DNA from: a bacterium | GTDB taxonomy: Bacteria; Patescibacteriota; Gracilibacteria; UBA4473 | Length of the DNA: 56,993 bases | Assembly: GCA_018648585.1 (NCBI GenBank) | Contig: JABGQW010000012.1 | Span: forward strand, 1 to 56,993 | Reading direction: 5' to 3' | In this document: piece after piece, positions 32,530-41,424 of the stretch | Layout of the letters: the number at the start of each line of letters is the position of its first letter | How positions within the stretch are numbered: the first letter of the stretch is position 1 | Notes under the pieces: model-generated | Databases searched by the model: none | The model's input: the letters and a program-made list of their open reading frames with translations, nothing else | Told to the model about the DNA's origin: nothing | Made by a program: the position numbers and the translations under genes

Positions 32530-32542
32530 TCCCTGCGCAAAG

Positions 32543-32570
32543 TTGCGGATTTTGAAATTTGTGGCAGACT
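32543..32570 (+). promoter_or_regulatory. Probable DUF4012 gene promoter
   Basis: TTGCGG (32543-32548), 16 nt, CAGACT (32565-32570), then 7 nt to the ATG at 32578. The -10 is a poor match, but spacing and distance equal those of the better examples. Confidence 0.45.
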
Positions 32571-32577
32571 GCGGGCG

Positions 32578-34128
32578 ATGAATTTTTCGAAATTTTGGAA
32601 CCAAAAAATCGGCGTTTTGGTCGTCGTACTGCTGCTCGTTCTTTTTTTGCTGGCAACGAGCTGGCCGGTGCGGAAACTGTTGTCGCCGAAATTTTTGACC
32701 GACCAACCTTTAATTTTGTTGACGAACGAAGCCGAGGCGCGGCCGTGCGGCGGATTTTTGACAGCGTTCGGAGAATTAAAATTCCTGCCACCGAGCGTAA
32801 GTTTTCAAAATGTGTACGCGCTCTCGGATTTGAGTTTTGGCGCAGCACCACTCCCGCTGCGAGAAATTTCGAGCGAATTGAAATTTTGGGATCTCGGCAC
32901 ATCGACGGATTTGGAAAAATGCGCGCAAACTTTTCGAGAAAATTTCCCGGGAAATGTCGATCGCGCGATTTTGGTGGATTTTCAAAGCGTAGAAAAACTC
33001 GTCGCGCTGGTCGAACCAGTCGGAGATTTCACGAGCGAAAATTTATTTTCGAAATTGTCGCGAACCGTGGCAAATGTCGATCGACACGACGAAACTTCGC
33101 TCGCGGAGCGGAAATCCCCGATTGCTGATTTTGGAAAAAAACTCGCAAAAAAACTCGCACTCCGTCCGTGGCTCTGGCCGCGCGCGACAAAAATTTTGGC
33201 GACAGAAATCGAACACGGAAATATTTTTGTGGAAGGAATTTCTTCGAGCGAAAAAATCGAACCGACCGATTTTGCCGTAATCGAATGGAATCTCGGCGGC
33301 GCAAAAAGTTCCCGATTTTTGGAAAAAAATCTCACAATTTCGCTGCGAGAAACAACGCGCGGACGCTGGAATATTCGCGGAAAATTGACGATCGAGCACC
33401 TCGGCGGCTGGGACGAACCGATCAGCCAAATGTGGCGCGGCGGATTTGAACTCCGGCTGCCAAAAATTTTGGGACAAGAACCGCGATTTTTCCCGATGGA
33501 AATCGCGCCGGGACAAAACAAAACGCAGGTTTTTGATTTTTCGTACAACGGCGATCCGCTGAAAAAGTTTGGAATTTTTCGCCCCCGCAGCCAAAAACTT
33601 TCCGCCGACGTGCACGTGTCGGTTTTTCCGCAGCAAGTTTTGAAAAGTAATATTTTGAAAACACACGAAAATGTTGGCACATTTTCGGGGGATTTGGAAA
33701 AAATGCGACACGAATTTTCATGGGACGCCGCTCCAGACGTGACGGAACCGTTCGTAGTTTTACACGAGTGGTTGAAAATGGAAAATCTTCCCGACTCCGC
33801 GCGACAAAAATGGGCTGAAAATTTCTTGATTTCATCTCGTCGATTTTCGGTCGCAGAAATCCATTTCAACGAACCTATTGCGATCAACTCCGATGCAGAA
33901 ATTTTGATGCACGACAAAAATTTCGAAAATCCAGAAATCACAAACGATCCGGTCGTCGCCGATGGGATTTTATTGGAAAATCAGCGCACGCTACTGCTCG
34001 GATTTTGGCAAGAAAATGTGCAACCAAACGAGCGGTTTTCGTTGCAATTTTCGGGAATTCAAGATCTCAGCGGAAACAAAATTTCGAATCAGGCGTACAC
34101 GATCATCGATCGAACGAATGCGCAGTAA
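32578..34128 (+). CDS. DUF4012 membrane-anchored protein
   Basis: A 516-residue protein with a transmembrane helix at residues 10-30 (VLVVVLLLVLFLLATSW) and an extracytoplasmic DUF4012 domain. The family's hallmark is an N-x-E-x-R-P-x-G-G-F segment, here LLTNEAEARPCGGFLTAFG. Later parts (SVEKLVALVEPVG, FAVIEWNLGGAK) also fit. DUF4012 is common in CPR bacteria and Actinobacteria; its function is unknown, perhaps a cell-surface or wall-polymer role. Start: ATG 32578 directly before the membrane anchor; the open frame to 32308 lies antisense to pheT and was rejected. It is 87 bp upstream of clpC, which has its own promoter. Confidence 0.85.
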   Translation: MNFSKFWNQKIGVLVVVLLLVLFLLATSWPVRKLLSPKFLTDQPLILLTNEAEARPCGGFLTAFGELKFLPPSVSFQNVYALSDLSFGAAPLPLREISSELKFWDLGTSTDLEKCAQTFRENFPGNVDRAILVDFQSVEKLVALVEPVGDFTSENLFSKLSRTVANVDRHDETSLAERKSPIADFGKKLAKKLALRPWLWPRATKILATEIEHGNIFVEGISSSEKIEPTDFAVIEWNLGGAKSSRFLEKNLTISLRETTRGRWNIRGKLTIEHLGGWDEPISQMWRGGFELRLPKILGQEPRFFPMEIAPGQNKTQVFDFSYNGDPLKKFGIFRPRSQKLSADVHVSVFPQQVLKSNILKTHENVGTFSGDLEKMRHEFSWDAAPDVTEPFVVLHEWLKMENLPDSARQKWAENFLISSRRFSVAEIHFNEPIAINSDAEILMHDKNFENPEITNDPVVADGILLENQRTLLLGFWQENVQPNERFSLQFSGIQDLSGNKISNQAYTIIDRTNAQ

Positions 34129-34162
34129 AATAAAAATGGGACGAAGATCAAGTCAAAAATGT

Positions 34163-34190
34163 TTGAAAATCTCGATTCTCGTGCTAAAAT
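34163..34190 (+). promoter_or_regulatory. clpC promoter
   Basis: TTGAAA (34163-34168), 16 nt, TAAAAT (34185-34190), then 25 nt to ATG 34216. It gives a leader of about 20 nt without a Shine-Dalgarno site. I see no inverted-repeat heat-shock operator. Confidence 0.65.
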
Positions 34191-34215
34191 TCGCAGACTC
34201 AAAAATCCAAAAAAC

Positions 34216-36891
34216 ATGACATCACATTTTGATTCGTTCACCCCGTTTGCAAAAAACACGCTCATTCTCGCGCAGGAAGAAATGCGACTACTCGGCGAAA
34301 AACAAGTTCAAACGCAGCATTTGTTGCTTGGAATCTTGCGCCAGCCAAAAGCCACCGCGTGTGAATTGTTGCGAAATCTCGGCGTGACGTACGAAAACGC
34401 GTTTCGAATTTCAAAAGAAATCCGAGTCAGCACTCCCGCGGACGTACAAATTCCGCCAAAAAATGTGGACGAAAAAGAAAAAAACATTTTCTCGCCGTTT
34501 TGCCAAAAATCCATCGAAGCGGCTGCGCAAGCAACTCTCGATTTTGGTCATTCGATGGTGGACAGCGAGCACATTCTGTACGCGTTGCTGCGACAAAAAA
34601 ACTCGGGCGCGGTCCACGTGCTGCGATCGCTGATGATTCGCCCAGAACAGGTGCTTGAAACGCTCGAGAATTTGTTTCGAAAAAATCCGTCCGCAGAAAG
34701 TAAAATCCCGGTCGAAGGAAAACAACCACCGATGGATGCCAATGGTTTGAATTCTCTTTTTGAGGGGTTGCACAGCATTTTGGTGGGAATCGCACAAAAT
34801 CCTGGCGGCGATCGATCTGGCAGCGGCGGACAGTTTCCTGCACAAAGATTTGAAGACGAATCGGGCTCTTTTGATGTCACGGCTTCGGCTGCTGGCGGCG
34901 CACGCGGTGGACGGAAAAAAAAGTTGGCATTGGATTATTTTTGTGAAGATTTCACAGAACGCGCACGCGAGGGAAAATTGGATAAAATTATCGGACGCGA
35001 CAAAGAAATCAGCCGCGTCGTCCAGATTTTGAGCCGAAAAACAAAAAACAATCCCGCACTTCTCGGCGATCCGGGCGTAGGAAAAACGGCGATCATCGAG
35101 GGACTCGCGCAACAAATTGCAGCGGGAAATGTTCCCGACAGTTTGCTCGACAAACGCGTGTTGTCGCTGTCGATGGCAAATCTCGTCGCGGGAACAAAAT
35201 ATCGCGGAGAATTTGAAGAACGCATCAAACGCATCATCGACGAAGCGTCCGCGAGTGAAAACGAAGTGATTTTATTTATCGACGAGCTCCACACGATCAT
35301 CGGCGCAGGAAGTTCCGAGGGATCGCTCGACGCGGCGAATATTTTGAAACCCGCACTTTCTCGTGGAAAAATTCAGGTGATCGGCGCCACCACGATGGAA
35401 GAATTCCGGAAACACGTGGAAAAAGATTCCGCGCTCACTCGGCGATTTCAGCCAGTGAATGTTCCCGAACCGACGGAATCCGAAGCGACAGAAATTTTGA
35501 CGGGACTGCGAAAACACTACGAAAATTTTCATCTGGTAAAAATCGACAACGAAGCGCTCGCAACAGCAGTGAAACTTTCGAGTCGATACGTCGCGGATCG
35601 TTTTTTGCCGGACAAAGCGCTCGATCTGCTCGACGAAGCGTGCGCTGCAAAAAGTCTCACCACGTCGCTCAACGGAAAAGAAATCCGCGAAGTGCGCATA
35701 AAACTTTCAAAAATTCAGAAGAAAAAAGAAGAAGCCGTGATCGCGCAAGATTACGAAAAAGCAAACAAACTACATCTGGATGAACAAACAGCAGAAGAAG
35801 AAATTGCGAAATTGAAGACGCGAAAAATCGATCGATCAAAAATGAAAACCGTCGATAAAAATGACATCGCAAAAGTTTTGGAGCAAACGACCGGAATTCC
35901 CGTGACGAAACTCGTGAGCTCCGAGATGAAAAATCTCTCCGATTTAGAAAAAACACTGAAAATTAAAATCGCCGGACAAGACAACGCGATCGAGCAGATT
36001 TCGAAATCAATCCGTCGCGCACGACTCGGACTCTCCGATCCGCAGCGACCACTCGGCGCATTTTTGTTTCTCGGACCCACCGGCGTTGGAAAAACGGAAC
36101 TGGTGAAACAACTCGCGCAGGAAATTTATCACGACGAAAAATCGTTGATCAAAATCGACATGTCCGAATTCAGCCAGGCGCACACCGGATCGCGGCTCGT
36201 GGGAGCGACCGCTGGGTACGTCGGACACGAGGAGGGCGGCGAGCTCACGGAAAAAGTTCGACGGCGTCCGCACTCGATCGTCCTTTTTGATGAAATTGAA
36301 AAAGCGCACCGCGACGTGCACAACATGCTGCTGCAAATTTTTGAAGACGGGCAGCTCACCGACGGAAAAGGCCGCACCGTGAGTTTTAAAAATACGATCG
36401 TGATTTTGACGTCGAACGTCGGCGCGGACCGGTTTCAAAAAAACGCGAACGCGATCGGATTCACCGACACGCCAAAAGATTTGGCCGAACACGAAAGTGA
36501 ATTTGAGTCGATCACCGACGACGTGAAAAAAGATTTGAAAAAAAAGTTCACGCCGGAATTTTTGAACCGACTGGATTCGACGATTGTTTTTCATCCGCTC
36601 GACCGCGAAGCGATAAAAAGAATTGTGAAAATTCAGCTCGACAATTTTTTGAAACGACTCTCGGAGAAAAAAATCACGCTGCATCTCGGCGGAAATGTGA
36701 TCAACTCGCTGGCAAAAATGGCGTACAATCCAGAATTTGGCGCGCGCGAAGTTCGGCGCGTTGTCACCGATCGGCTGGAACATCCGCTCGCAGAAGCTCT
36801 CCTGAGCGGTACTGTGACGGAAGAAAGCGCGTATCGCGTTTCGTTCGACAGCGTAAAAAAATCGTGCCAATTTGAGTCCACGAAAAAGTAG
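34216..36891 (+). CDS. clpC: ATP-dependent Clp protease ATPase subunit (ClpC type)
   Basis: An 891-residue Hsp100 unfoldase that feeds substrates to ClpP. Two N-terminal Clp_N repeats (about 5-75 and 90-150) are followed by a Gly-rich linker (about 200-225). The first AAA+ domain has Walker A LGDPGVGKTAI near 284-291 and LFIDELHTIIGAG. A middle segment with a UVR-like coiled coil (QDYEKANKLHLDEQTAEEEI) follows. The second AAA+ domain has LGPTGVGKTELVK near 620-627, and the D2-small domain closes the protein. An IGF tripeptide (NANAIGFTD) fits the ClpP-docking loop. Start ATG 34216 at SHFDSFTPFAKN, the usual ClpC opening; the frame from 34159 covers the promoter. Confidence 0.95.
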   Translation: MTSHFDSFTPFAKNTLILAQEEMRLLGEKQVQTQHLLLGILRQPKATACELLRNLGVTYENAFRISKEIRVSTPADVQIPPKNVDEKEKNIFSPFCQKSIEAAAQATLDFGHSMVDSEHILYALLRQKNSGAVHVLRSLMIRPEQVLETLENLFRKNPSAESKIPVEGKQPPMDANGLNSLFEGLHSILVGIAQNPGGDRSGSGGQFPAQRFEDESGSFDVTASAAGGARGGRKKKLALDYFCEDFTERAREGKLDKIIGRDKEISRVVQILSRKTKNNPALLGDPGVGKTAIIEGLAQQIAAGNVPDSLLDKRVLSLSMANLVAGTKYRGEFEERIKRIIDEASASENEVILFIDELHTIIGAGSSEGSLDAANILKPALSRGKIQVIGATTMEEFRKHVEKDSALTRRFQPVNVPEPTESEATEILTGLRKHYENFHLVKIDNEALATAVKLSSRYVADRFLPDKALDLLDEACAAKSLTTSLNGKEIREVRIKLSKIQKKKEEAVIAQDYEKANKLHLDEQTAEEEIAKLKTRKIDRSKMKTVDKNDIAKVLEQTTGIPVTKLVSSEMKNLSDLEKTLKIKIAGQDNAIEQISKSIRRARLGLSDPQRPLGAFLFLGPTGVGKTELVKQLAQEIYHDEKSLIKIDMSEFSQAHTGSRLVGATAGYVGHEEGGELTEKVRRRPHSIVLFDEIEKAHRDVHNMLLQIFEDGQLTDGKGRTVSFKNTIVILTSNVGADRFQKNANAIGFTDTPKDLAEHESEFESITDDVKKDLKKKFTPEFLNRLDSTIVFHPLDREAIKRIVKIQLDNFLKRLSEKKITLHLGGNVINSLAKMAYNPEFGAREVRRVVTDRLEHPLAEALLSGTVTEESAYRVSFDSVKKSCQFESTKK

Positions 36892-36913
36892 CGGGTTTCT
36901 CAAATTTTTGTGG

Positions 36914-36919
36914 TAAAAT
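36914..36919 (+). promoter_or_regulatory. -10 element of the VirD4-like gene
   Basis: TAAAAT 9 nt before the ATG at 36929; no convincing -35. It implies a leader of only 2-3 nt. Confidence 0.4.
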
Positions 36920-36928
36920 AGCACGCGA

Positions 36929-39397
36929 ATGGAGTACGCACATATTTTTTGGGGAACACTCGCCGTGGCAGCAATCGCGCTGCTGATTTTGTTGAAGTGG
37001 GCAATCGGGAGCCGCGCAGACTTTCATCGAAGTTTGCGATTTGTGTTTTTGGAAGTGATGATTCCGAAAAAAGAATCCAAAGAAGACTACGAACGCGATC
37101 GCGATCAGACGAACGAAATTCGACGCGTAGTCGGTGTTGGCGATCATTTTATGCGAAGTTTGTCCGGAATTTATTCGCCCGATTGGAAACATTTTTGGAG
37201 ACGACAGGATTTTTTGTCGCTCGAGTACGTCGCGACCGATGGAGAAATTAAATTTTATGTCGGATGTCCACGCGAACTGCAAAAAGTTGTGGAAAAACAA
37301 ATCACAAGTTTTTATCCGGAGGCGGTCGTCGAAGAAACCGATTCGCCGAAACTTTTTTCGCCAAAAACGCAGCAGGTGACCGGATACGTACGCGCGGCAA
37401 AACAATATTTTTTTCCGATTCGCACGTACCAAAAATTCGAATCCACCGATCCGATCAACAATATTTTGAATTCATTGTCGAACGCGTCCGACGAAAATGG
37501 AAACTCCGCCGCGATCCAAATTATGATTCGCCCGGTCGCCGACAACTGGCAAAAAAAAGCGCGCCGACTTTCGAAAAAACTCGGCTCGGGAAAACGCAGC
37601 GCCGTCTGGTGGAATCCACTGTCGTGGCTGGGAGCAGTTTTTAGCGTGCTGATTTCTGGAACTGATGAAAATAAATCTGGCGGAAACGACGACGAAAAAG
37701 ACACTGAATCGCAGGAAACGGTAAAAGCGATCGAGGAAAAAGCGGAAAAATCTGGATTTCGCACGCTGATCCGATGCGTGACAAGTTCGCCCGATCGACG
37801 CGCCGCACAGGTAAATATGACATCGGTACTCAATTCTTTTGCTCAGTACGGAGCGCCGAGTCTGAATAGTTTTCAAACGCATAATTCGGGAAAATATCAT
37901 TCTCGTCGCACGCTGATTCGAAATCTGTTGCTGCGAAATTTTCGCCGAACGTGGATGGCGCAACACAAACTGGTTTTGAATTCTGAGGAACTCGCCTCGC
38001 TGTTTCATTTTCCACACATAAAATACAACAACATTCCCGCGGTGAAATGGCAAAATTATAAAATTTCCCCCGCGCCAGCGAACATTCCAAAATCTGGGCT
38101 GCTGCTCGGACACAACATTTATCGCGGAAAAAAGACGCCCATTTATTTGAAAAACGACGACCGGTTTCGACATTTTTATGTGATTGGTCAGACAGGAACG
38201 GGAAAATCTTCGATTTTTCAGTCGATGGTTCGCCAGGATTTGCAGGAAAATCGCGGCTGCTGCATCGTTGATCCGCACGGAAGTTTGGTCGAATCGCTGC
38301 TGCCGTTTGTCCCAAAAGATCGCGTGGACGACGTGATTATTTTTGATCCGTCCGATCTCGAACGCCCGATGGGATTGAATTTGCTCGAAGCTGAAACCGA
38401 GGAGGAAAAAGACATGGTCGCGCTCGACGCGATGAATATTATGTTGAAAATGTTCGACGAAGAAACGTTCGGACCACGCATTCAGGATTATTTTCGAAAC
38501 GGTGTTTTGACGCTGATGGCAGATCCTGCCGGCGGCTGCATGACCGACATCGTGCGTCTTTTTACCGACGACGGATTTCAGCGCGCAAAAGTAAAACACG
38601 TAAAAAATCCCGTGGTAAAAAGTTTTTGGACAAAACAAATGGCGCAGACCGGACAGCGCGAAAAACAAGAAATGATTCCGTATTTTGCAGCAAAATTCGG
38701 CGCGTTCGTGACCAACGCGATGATGCGAAATATTATCGGGCAGACGAAATCTGCGTTCGATTTTGCGAAAGTGATGGAGGAGGGAAAAATTCTTTTCATG
38801 AATTTGTCGAAGGGAATGACCGGCGAAATTAATTCGAAATTGCTCGGGTTGATCGTCGTTTCAAAATTGCAAGTCGCGGCGCTGCGACGGCAAAAAAAAC
38901 TCACCAGCGGCGAAAAACCCGCGGACTTTTTCTTGTACATCGACGAGTTCCAAAACTACGTCACCGACTCGCTCGAATCGATTCTTTCGGAGGCAAGAAA
39001 ATACCGACTCGGACTCGCGATGGCGCACCAGTACTTGAATCAGATCGACACGAGCCAATCAAAAAAAGGCGGCGTAAATTTGAAAGATGCGGTTTTTGGA
39101 AACGTCGGCACGATGATGTGCTACAAAATCGGTGCGCAGGACGCGGAAGCGATGGCGAAAGAAATGGCGCCGGTTTTCACCGATCAGGATTTGATCAACA
39201 TCGACAAATACAAGGCGGTGATGAAACTTTCGGTCGACACGCAGCCGAGTCGTCCGTTTTCAATTATTCCGACAAATCCGTACCTCGAAAAAGGAAGTCC
39301 CGAGATGGCGACGGCGCTGAAACAAATTTCGCGACTCACGTACGCAAGAAGCAAAAAATTTGTGGAGAAAGAAATTTTCACGCGACTTGACGTTTGA
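36929..39397 (+). CDS. VirD4/TraD-like membrane ATPase (type IV secretion DNA-binding domain)
   Basis: An 822-residue inner-membrane ATPase. One N-terminal transmembrane helix (about 5-26) is followed by a 350-residue membrane-proximal region including an acidic, Lys-rich insert. The motor domain then has Walker A VIGQTGTGKSSIFQS (about 420-427), CCIVDPHGSLVESLL, and Walker B FFLYIDEFQNYVTDS near 669, followed by EARKYRLGLAMAHQYLNQI and an arginine-finger region. This is the coupling-protein/DUF87-like ATPase found across CPR genomes, thought to power DNA or pilus traffic. No relaxase is nearby; pilin-like proteins are encoded at 45930-48139 and 53271. Not obviously co-transcribed with clpC 37 bp upstream. 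Confidence 0.87.
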   Translation: MEYAHIFWGTLAVAAIALLILLKWAIGSRADFHRSLRFVFLEVMIPKKESKEDYERDRDQTNEIRRVVGVGDHFMRSLSGIYSPDWKHFWRRQDFLSLEYVATDGEIKFYVGCPRELQKVVEKQITSFYPEAVVEETDSPKLFSPKTQQVTGYVRAAKQYFFPIRTYQKFESTDPINNILNSLSNASDENGNSAAIQIMIRPVADNWQKKARRLSKKLGSGKRSAVWWNPLSWLGAVFSVLISGTDENKSGGNDDEKDTESQETVKAIEEKAEKSGFRTLIRCVTSSPDRRAAQVNMTSVLNSFAQYGAPSLNSFQTHNSGKYHSRRTLIRNLLLRNFRRTWMAQHKLVLNSEELASLFHFPHIKYNNIPAVKWQNYKISPAPANIPKSGLLLGHNIYRGKKTPIYLKNDDRFRHFYVIGQTGTGKSSIFQSMVRQDLQENRGCCIVDPHGSLVESLLPFVPKDRVDDVIIFDPSDLERPMGLNLLEAETEEEKDMVALDAMNIMLKMFDEETFGPRIQDYFRNGVLTLMADPAGGCMTDIVRLFTDDGFQRAKVKHVKNPVVKSFWTKQMAQTGQREKQEMIPYFAAKFGAFVTNAMMRNIIGQTKSAFDFAKVMEEGKILFMNLSKGMTGEINSKLLGLIVVSKLQVAALRRQKKLTSGEKPADFFLYIDEFQNYVTDSLESILSEARKYRLGLAMAHQYLNQIDTSQSKKGGVNLKDAVFGNVGTMMCYKIGAQDAEAMAKEMAPVFTDQDLINIDKYKAVMKLSVDTQPSRPFSIIPTNPYLEKGSPEMATALKQISRLTYARSKKFVEKEIFTRLDV

Positions 39398-39409
39398 GAA
39401 TTTTGAAAC

Positions 39410-39438
39410 TTGAAAGTTCATGGAAACTTTAATATAAT
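39410..39438 (+). promoter_or_regulatory. Promoter of the toxin-antitoxin operon
   Basis: TTGAAA (39410-39415), exactly 17 nt, TATAAT (39433-39438). This and 45894-45922 are the best sigma-70-like matches in the window. Transcription should start near 39445, about 20 nt before the antitoxin ATG. Confidence 0.85.
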
Positions 39439-39445
39439 ATTTGTA

Positions 39446-39457
39446 GTTAAATTTAAC
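39446..39457. promoter_or_regulatory. 12-bp palindromic operator candidate of the TA operon
   Basis: GTTAAATTTAAC is a perfect palindrome between the predicted transcription start and the antitoxin ATG (39466). Phd/YefM antitoxins typically repress their own operon by binding palindromes at the promoter, so this is a good candidate site. Confidence 0.55.
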
Positions 39458-39465
39458 GGTAAAAA

Positions 39466-39714
39466 ATGCCAATTATCACAACAAATTCAAAATTCCAAAA
39501 AAACATTGGACAATTTGCAAAATCGGTACAAAAAAAACCATGCATCATCACCACGCACGGCGAACCCAAAATGGTTGTTTTGCCGTATTTTGAAAACAAT
39601 GAAGATTTGATTGATGATTATTTTGAAAATTTCGAAATGTGGCAAAATCAAGAAAAATTACAAAAAAAATATGGCGAAGCACTCAAAAGTGGAAAATCTA
39701 AACGCGTGATTTAA
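39466..39714 (+). CDS. Phd/YefM-type antitoxin
   Basis: An 82-residue protein: an N-terminal DNA-binding domain (ITTNSKFQKNIGQFAKSVQK, PCIITTHGEPKMVVLPYF) in the Phd/YefM style, then an acidic, likely disordered C-terminal part that would wrap the toxin (ENNEDLIDDYFENFEMW). It is expected to neutralise the RelE/ParE-like toxin encoded 1 nt downstream and to autorepress the operon. The promoter is strong and a palindrome sits in the leader. The order antitoxin-toxin and the tight spacing are canonical for type II systems. Confidence 0.87.
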   Translation: MPIITTNSKFQKNIGQFAKSVQKKPCIITTHGEPKMVVLPYFENNEDLIDDYFENFEMWQNQEKLQKKYGEALKSGKSKRVI

Positions 39715-39715
39715 A

Positions 39716-39973
39716 ATGATTGTTTTTGAATTTTTATCATCTTCTGAAAAAAGTTTTCAAAAAATCGACAAAAAAAATCAAGATCGAATTATTAAAAAAC
39801 TGCAATCATTAAAAAAACATCCAAATATTTTTCATATTTTACGGCCACTTTTTGATTTTAAACCAGCAACACACAGACTGCGAATTGGGAATTTTCGATT
39901 AATTTTGAAACAAGAAGCTGCAACCAATTTTTTAATTTTGGACATTGGCGATCGACGCGAAATTTATAAATAA
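39716..39973 (+). CDS. RelE/ParE-superfamily toxin
   Basis: An 85-residue toxin with the family layout: helix 1-2 (SEKSFQKIDKKNQDRIIKKLQSL), then strands with ATHRLRIGNFRLILKQE and the end LDIGDRREIYK, matching the Y/H-R-L-R-x-G-x-[YF]-R and H/D-R-R-x-x-[IV]-Y pattern. Members are usually ribosome-dependent mRNA endonucleases (RelE) or gyrase poisons (ParE); the motifs here do not discriminate. The ATG follows the antitoxin TAA after one base, so translation is coupled. It is convergent with tuf. Confidence 0.87.
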   Translation: MIVFEFLSSSEKSFQKIDKKNQDRIIKKLQSLKKHPNIFHILRPLFDFKPATHRLRIGNFRLILKQEAATNFLILDIGDRREIYK

Positions 39974-40014
39974 AAAATCACGCCACCAATTTTTGCGTTT
40001 TTCTTTTTTTTGAA

Positions 40015-40045
40015 ACTAAAAAAATCCCCAGCTCGCGCCGAGGAT
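40015..40045 (-). terminator. tuf terminator
   Basis: On the minus strand, a G/C-rich hairpin (40024-40045; arms ATCCTCG / TGGGGAT, or alternatively CTCG-GCG-CGAG in the centre) is followed by a T run (A at 40018-40024 on +). It lies 28 bp after the tuf stop. Confidence 0.65.
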
Positions 40046-40073
40046 ATTTTAATTCGAAATTTGGAAACCAAAA

Positions 40074-41267
40074 TTATTTCAAAACTTTGGTCAAAACTCC
40101 CGCTCCAACGGTGCGTCCTCCTTCGCGGATTGCGAAACGAGTTCCTTCGTTCAGCGCGATCGGGGTGAGCAACGTCACCACAAATTTTGCGTTGTCGCCA
40201 GGCATCACCATTTCAACACCGGCAGGCAAAACAATTTCTCCAGTCACATCCGTCGTTCGGATGAAAAACTGCGGTTTGTATCCTTTGAAAAATGGAGTAT
40301 GCCGTCCGCCCTCTTCTTTTTTGAGAACGTAAACCTCCGCTTCAAATTCGCTGTGCGGCGTGATCGATCCGGATGCTGCCAAGACCTGTCCACGCTCAAT
40401 TTCTTCTCGCTCAATTCCTCGAAGCAAAAGCCCCACATTGTCACCAGCGCGTCCTTCGTCGAGAAGTTTTTTGAACATCTCCACTCCCGTCACGGTAACT
40501 TTTCGTGTATCTTTGACTCCGACCATTTCAACTTCCGTACCAACTTTGACAATTCCCTGTTCGATACGACCAGTTGCCACCGTTCCTCGGCCTTTTATGG
40601 AGAAAACATCCTCCACTGGCATCAAAAATGGTTTATCGATTTCACGTTTTGGCTCAGGAATTACTTCGTCGATTGCTTTGACCAATTCCATAATTTTGTC
40701 GCCCCATTCTCCTTTTGGATCGTCGAGCGCTTTGAGCGCTGATCCGTGAATAATTCGTGCATTGTCTCCGTCGTAGTCACGTTTTGAAAGTTCTTCTCGA
40801 ACTTCCATTTCCACGAGTTCGAGCATTTCTTTGTCGTCCACCATGTCGCATTTGTTCAAAAACACAACGATGTTGTCCACTCCCACCTGGCGAGCCAAGA
40901 GGATGTGTTCTTTTGTTTGTGGCATCGGACCATCCGTTGCCGCGACGACGAGAATGGCTCCGTCCATCTGGGCGGCGCCCGTGATCATATTTTTCACGTA
41001 ATCGGCATGTCCAGGACAGTCGACGTGCGCGTAGTGTCGGCTTTCACTTTCGTACTCCTGGTGAGAAGTTGCGATCGTGATTCCTCGTGCTTTTTCTTCA
41101 GGTGCGTTATCGATCTGATCAAACGCAACTTTTTTGTTGATGTCTGAAGGGAGTCGATCTGCGAGAACAACCGTAATTGCTGCCGTCAACGTGGTTTTAC
41201 CATGGTCGACGTGACCAATTGTTCCCACATTGACGTGCGGTTTGTTGCGGACAAAAGCGTCAGCCAT
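40074..41267 (-). CDS. tuf: Elongation factor Tu
   Basis: A 397-residue GTPase that delivers aminoacyl-tRNA to the ribosome. G motifs: GHVDHGKTT (G1), RGITIA (switch I), DCPGHADYV (G3), NKCDMVDD (G4) and GSALKAL (G5 region). Domains II and III are complete to [11 protein letters not shown]. Switch I is a little divergent ([20 protein letters not shown]). Codon use is visibly more restricted than in neighbouring genes, as expected for high expression. The leader is about 35 nt from a TTGACA-16-TAAAAT promoter. No Shine-Dalgarno site is visible even for this highly expressed gene. It is a single-gene unit, away from ribosomal-protein genes. Confidence 0.98.
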   Translation of the reverse strand: MADAFVRNKPHVNVGTIGHVDHGKTTLTAAITVVLADRLPSDINKKVAFDQIDNAPEEKARGITIATSHQEYESESRHYAHVDCPGHADYVKNMITGAAQMDGAILVVAATDGPMPQTKEHILLARQVGVDNIVVFLNKCDMVDDKEMLELVEMEVREELSKRDYDGDNARIIHGSALKALDDPKGEWGDKIMELVKAIDEVIPEPKREIDKPFLMPVEDVFSIKGRGTVATGRIEQGIVKVGTEVEMVGVKDTRKVTVTGVEMFKKLLDEGRAGDNVGLLLRGIEREEIERGQVLAASGSITPHSEFEAEVYVLKKEEGGRHTPFFKGYKPQFFIRTTDVTGEIVLPAGVEMVMPGDNAKFVVTLLTPIALNEGTRFAIREGGRTVGAGVLTKVLK

Positions 41268-41308
41268 GATAATTGTGGATTAAAATAAAAATGCAAAAGT
41301 GCGCACGG

Positions 41309-41336
41309 ATTTTAATTTTGGAACAGACTTTGTCAA
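41309..41336 (-). promoter_or_regulatory. tuf promoter
   Basis: On the minus strand: TTGACA (41331-41336), 16 nt, TAAAAT (41309-41314). It leaves a leader of about 35 nt before the ATG. Confidence 0.75.
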
Positions 41337-41386
41337 AACTTTTTTTCATTTCAAGAAAAAAATAAAGTTGACTTCCCTGAAAAAGT

Positions 41387-41401
41387 GGACAATCATTGTC
41401 C
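41387..41401. promoter_or_regulatory. 15-bp 7-1-7 palindrome, PerR/Fur-box-like operator
   Basis: GGACAATCATTGTCC is a perfect 7-1-7 inverted repeat, the architecture of Fur/PerR boxes (TTATAATNATTATAA type). TTGACT lies at 41368-41373, so the palindrome covers the -10 position and the transcription start. It is 23 bp upstream of the PerR-like ATG, which suggests autoregulation of the perR-dps-peroxiredoxin operon. Confidence 0.65.
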
Positions 41402-41424
41402 GTGGAAAAAATGATTTTCAACAA

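Noticed and set aside
32982-33941. A 319-codon reverse frame opposite the DUF4012 gene
   Set aside because: Ser/Phe-rich shadow; the + strand frame carries the DUF4012 signature and a membrane anchor.
37472-38668. A 398-codon reverse frame opposite the VirD4-like gene
   Set aside because: Antisense to conserved Walker motifs, no domain, Phe/Arg/His-rich shadow composition.
41411-41424. ATG at 41411 as the PerR-like start
   Set aside because: It is out of frame with the Fur-family coding sequence; the in-frame ATG at 41425 is used.
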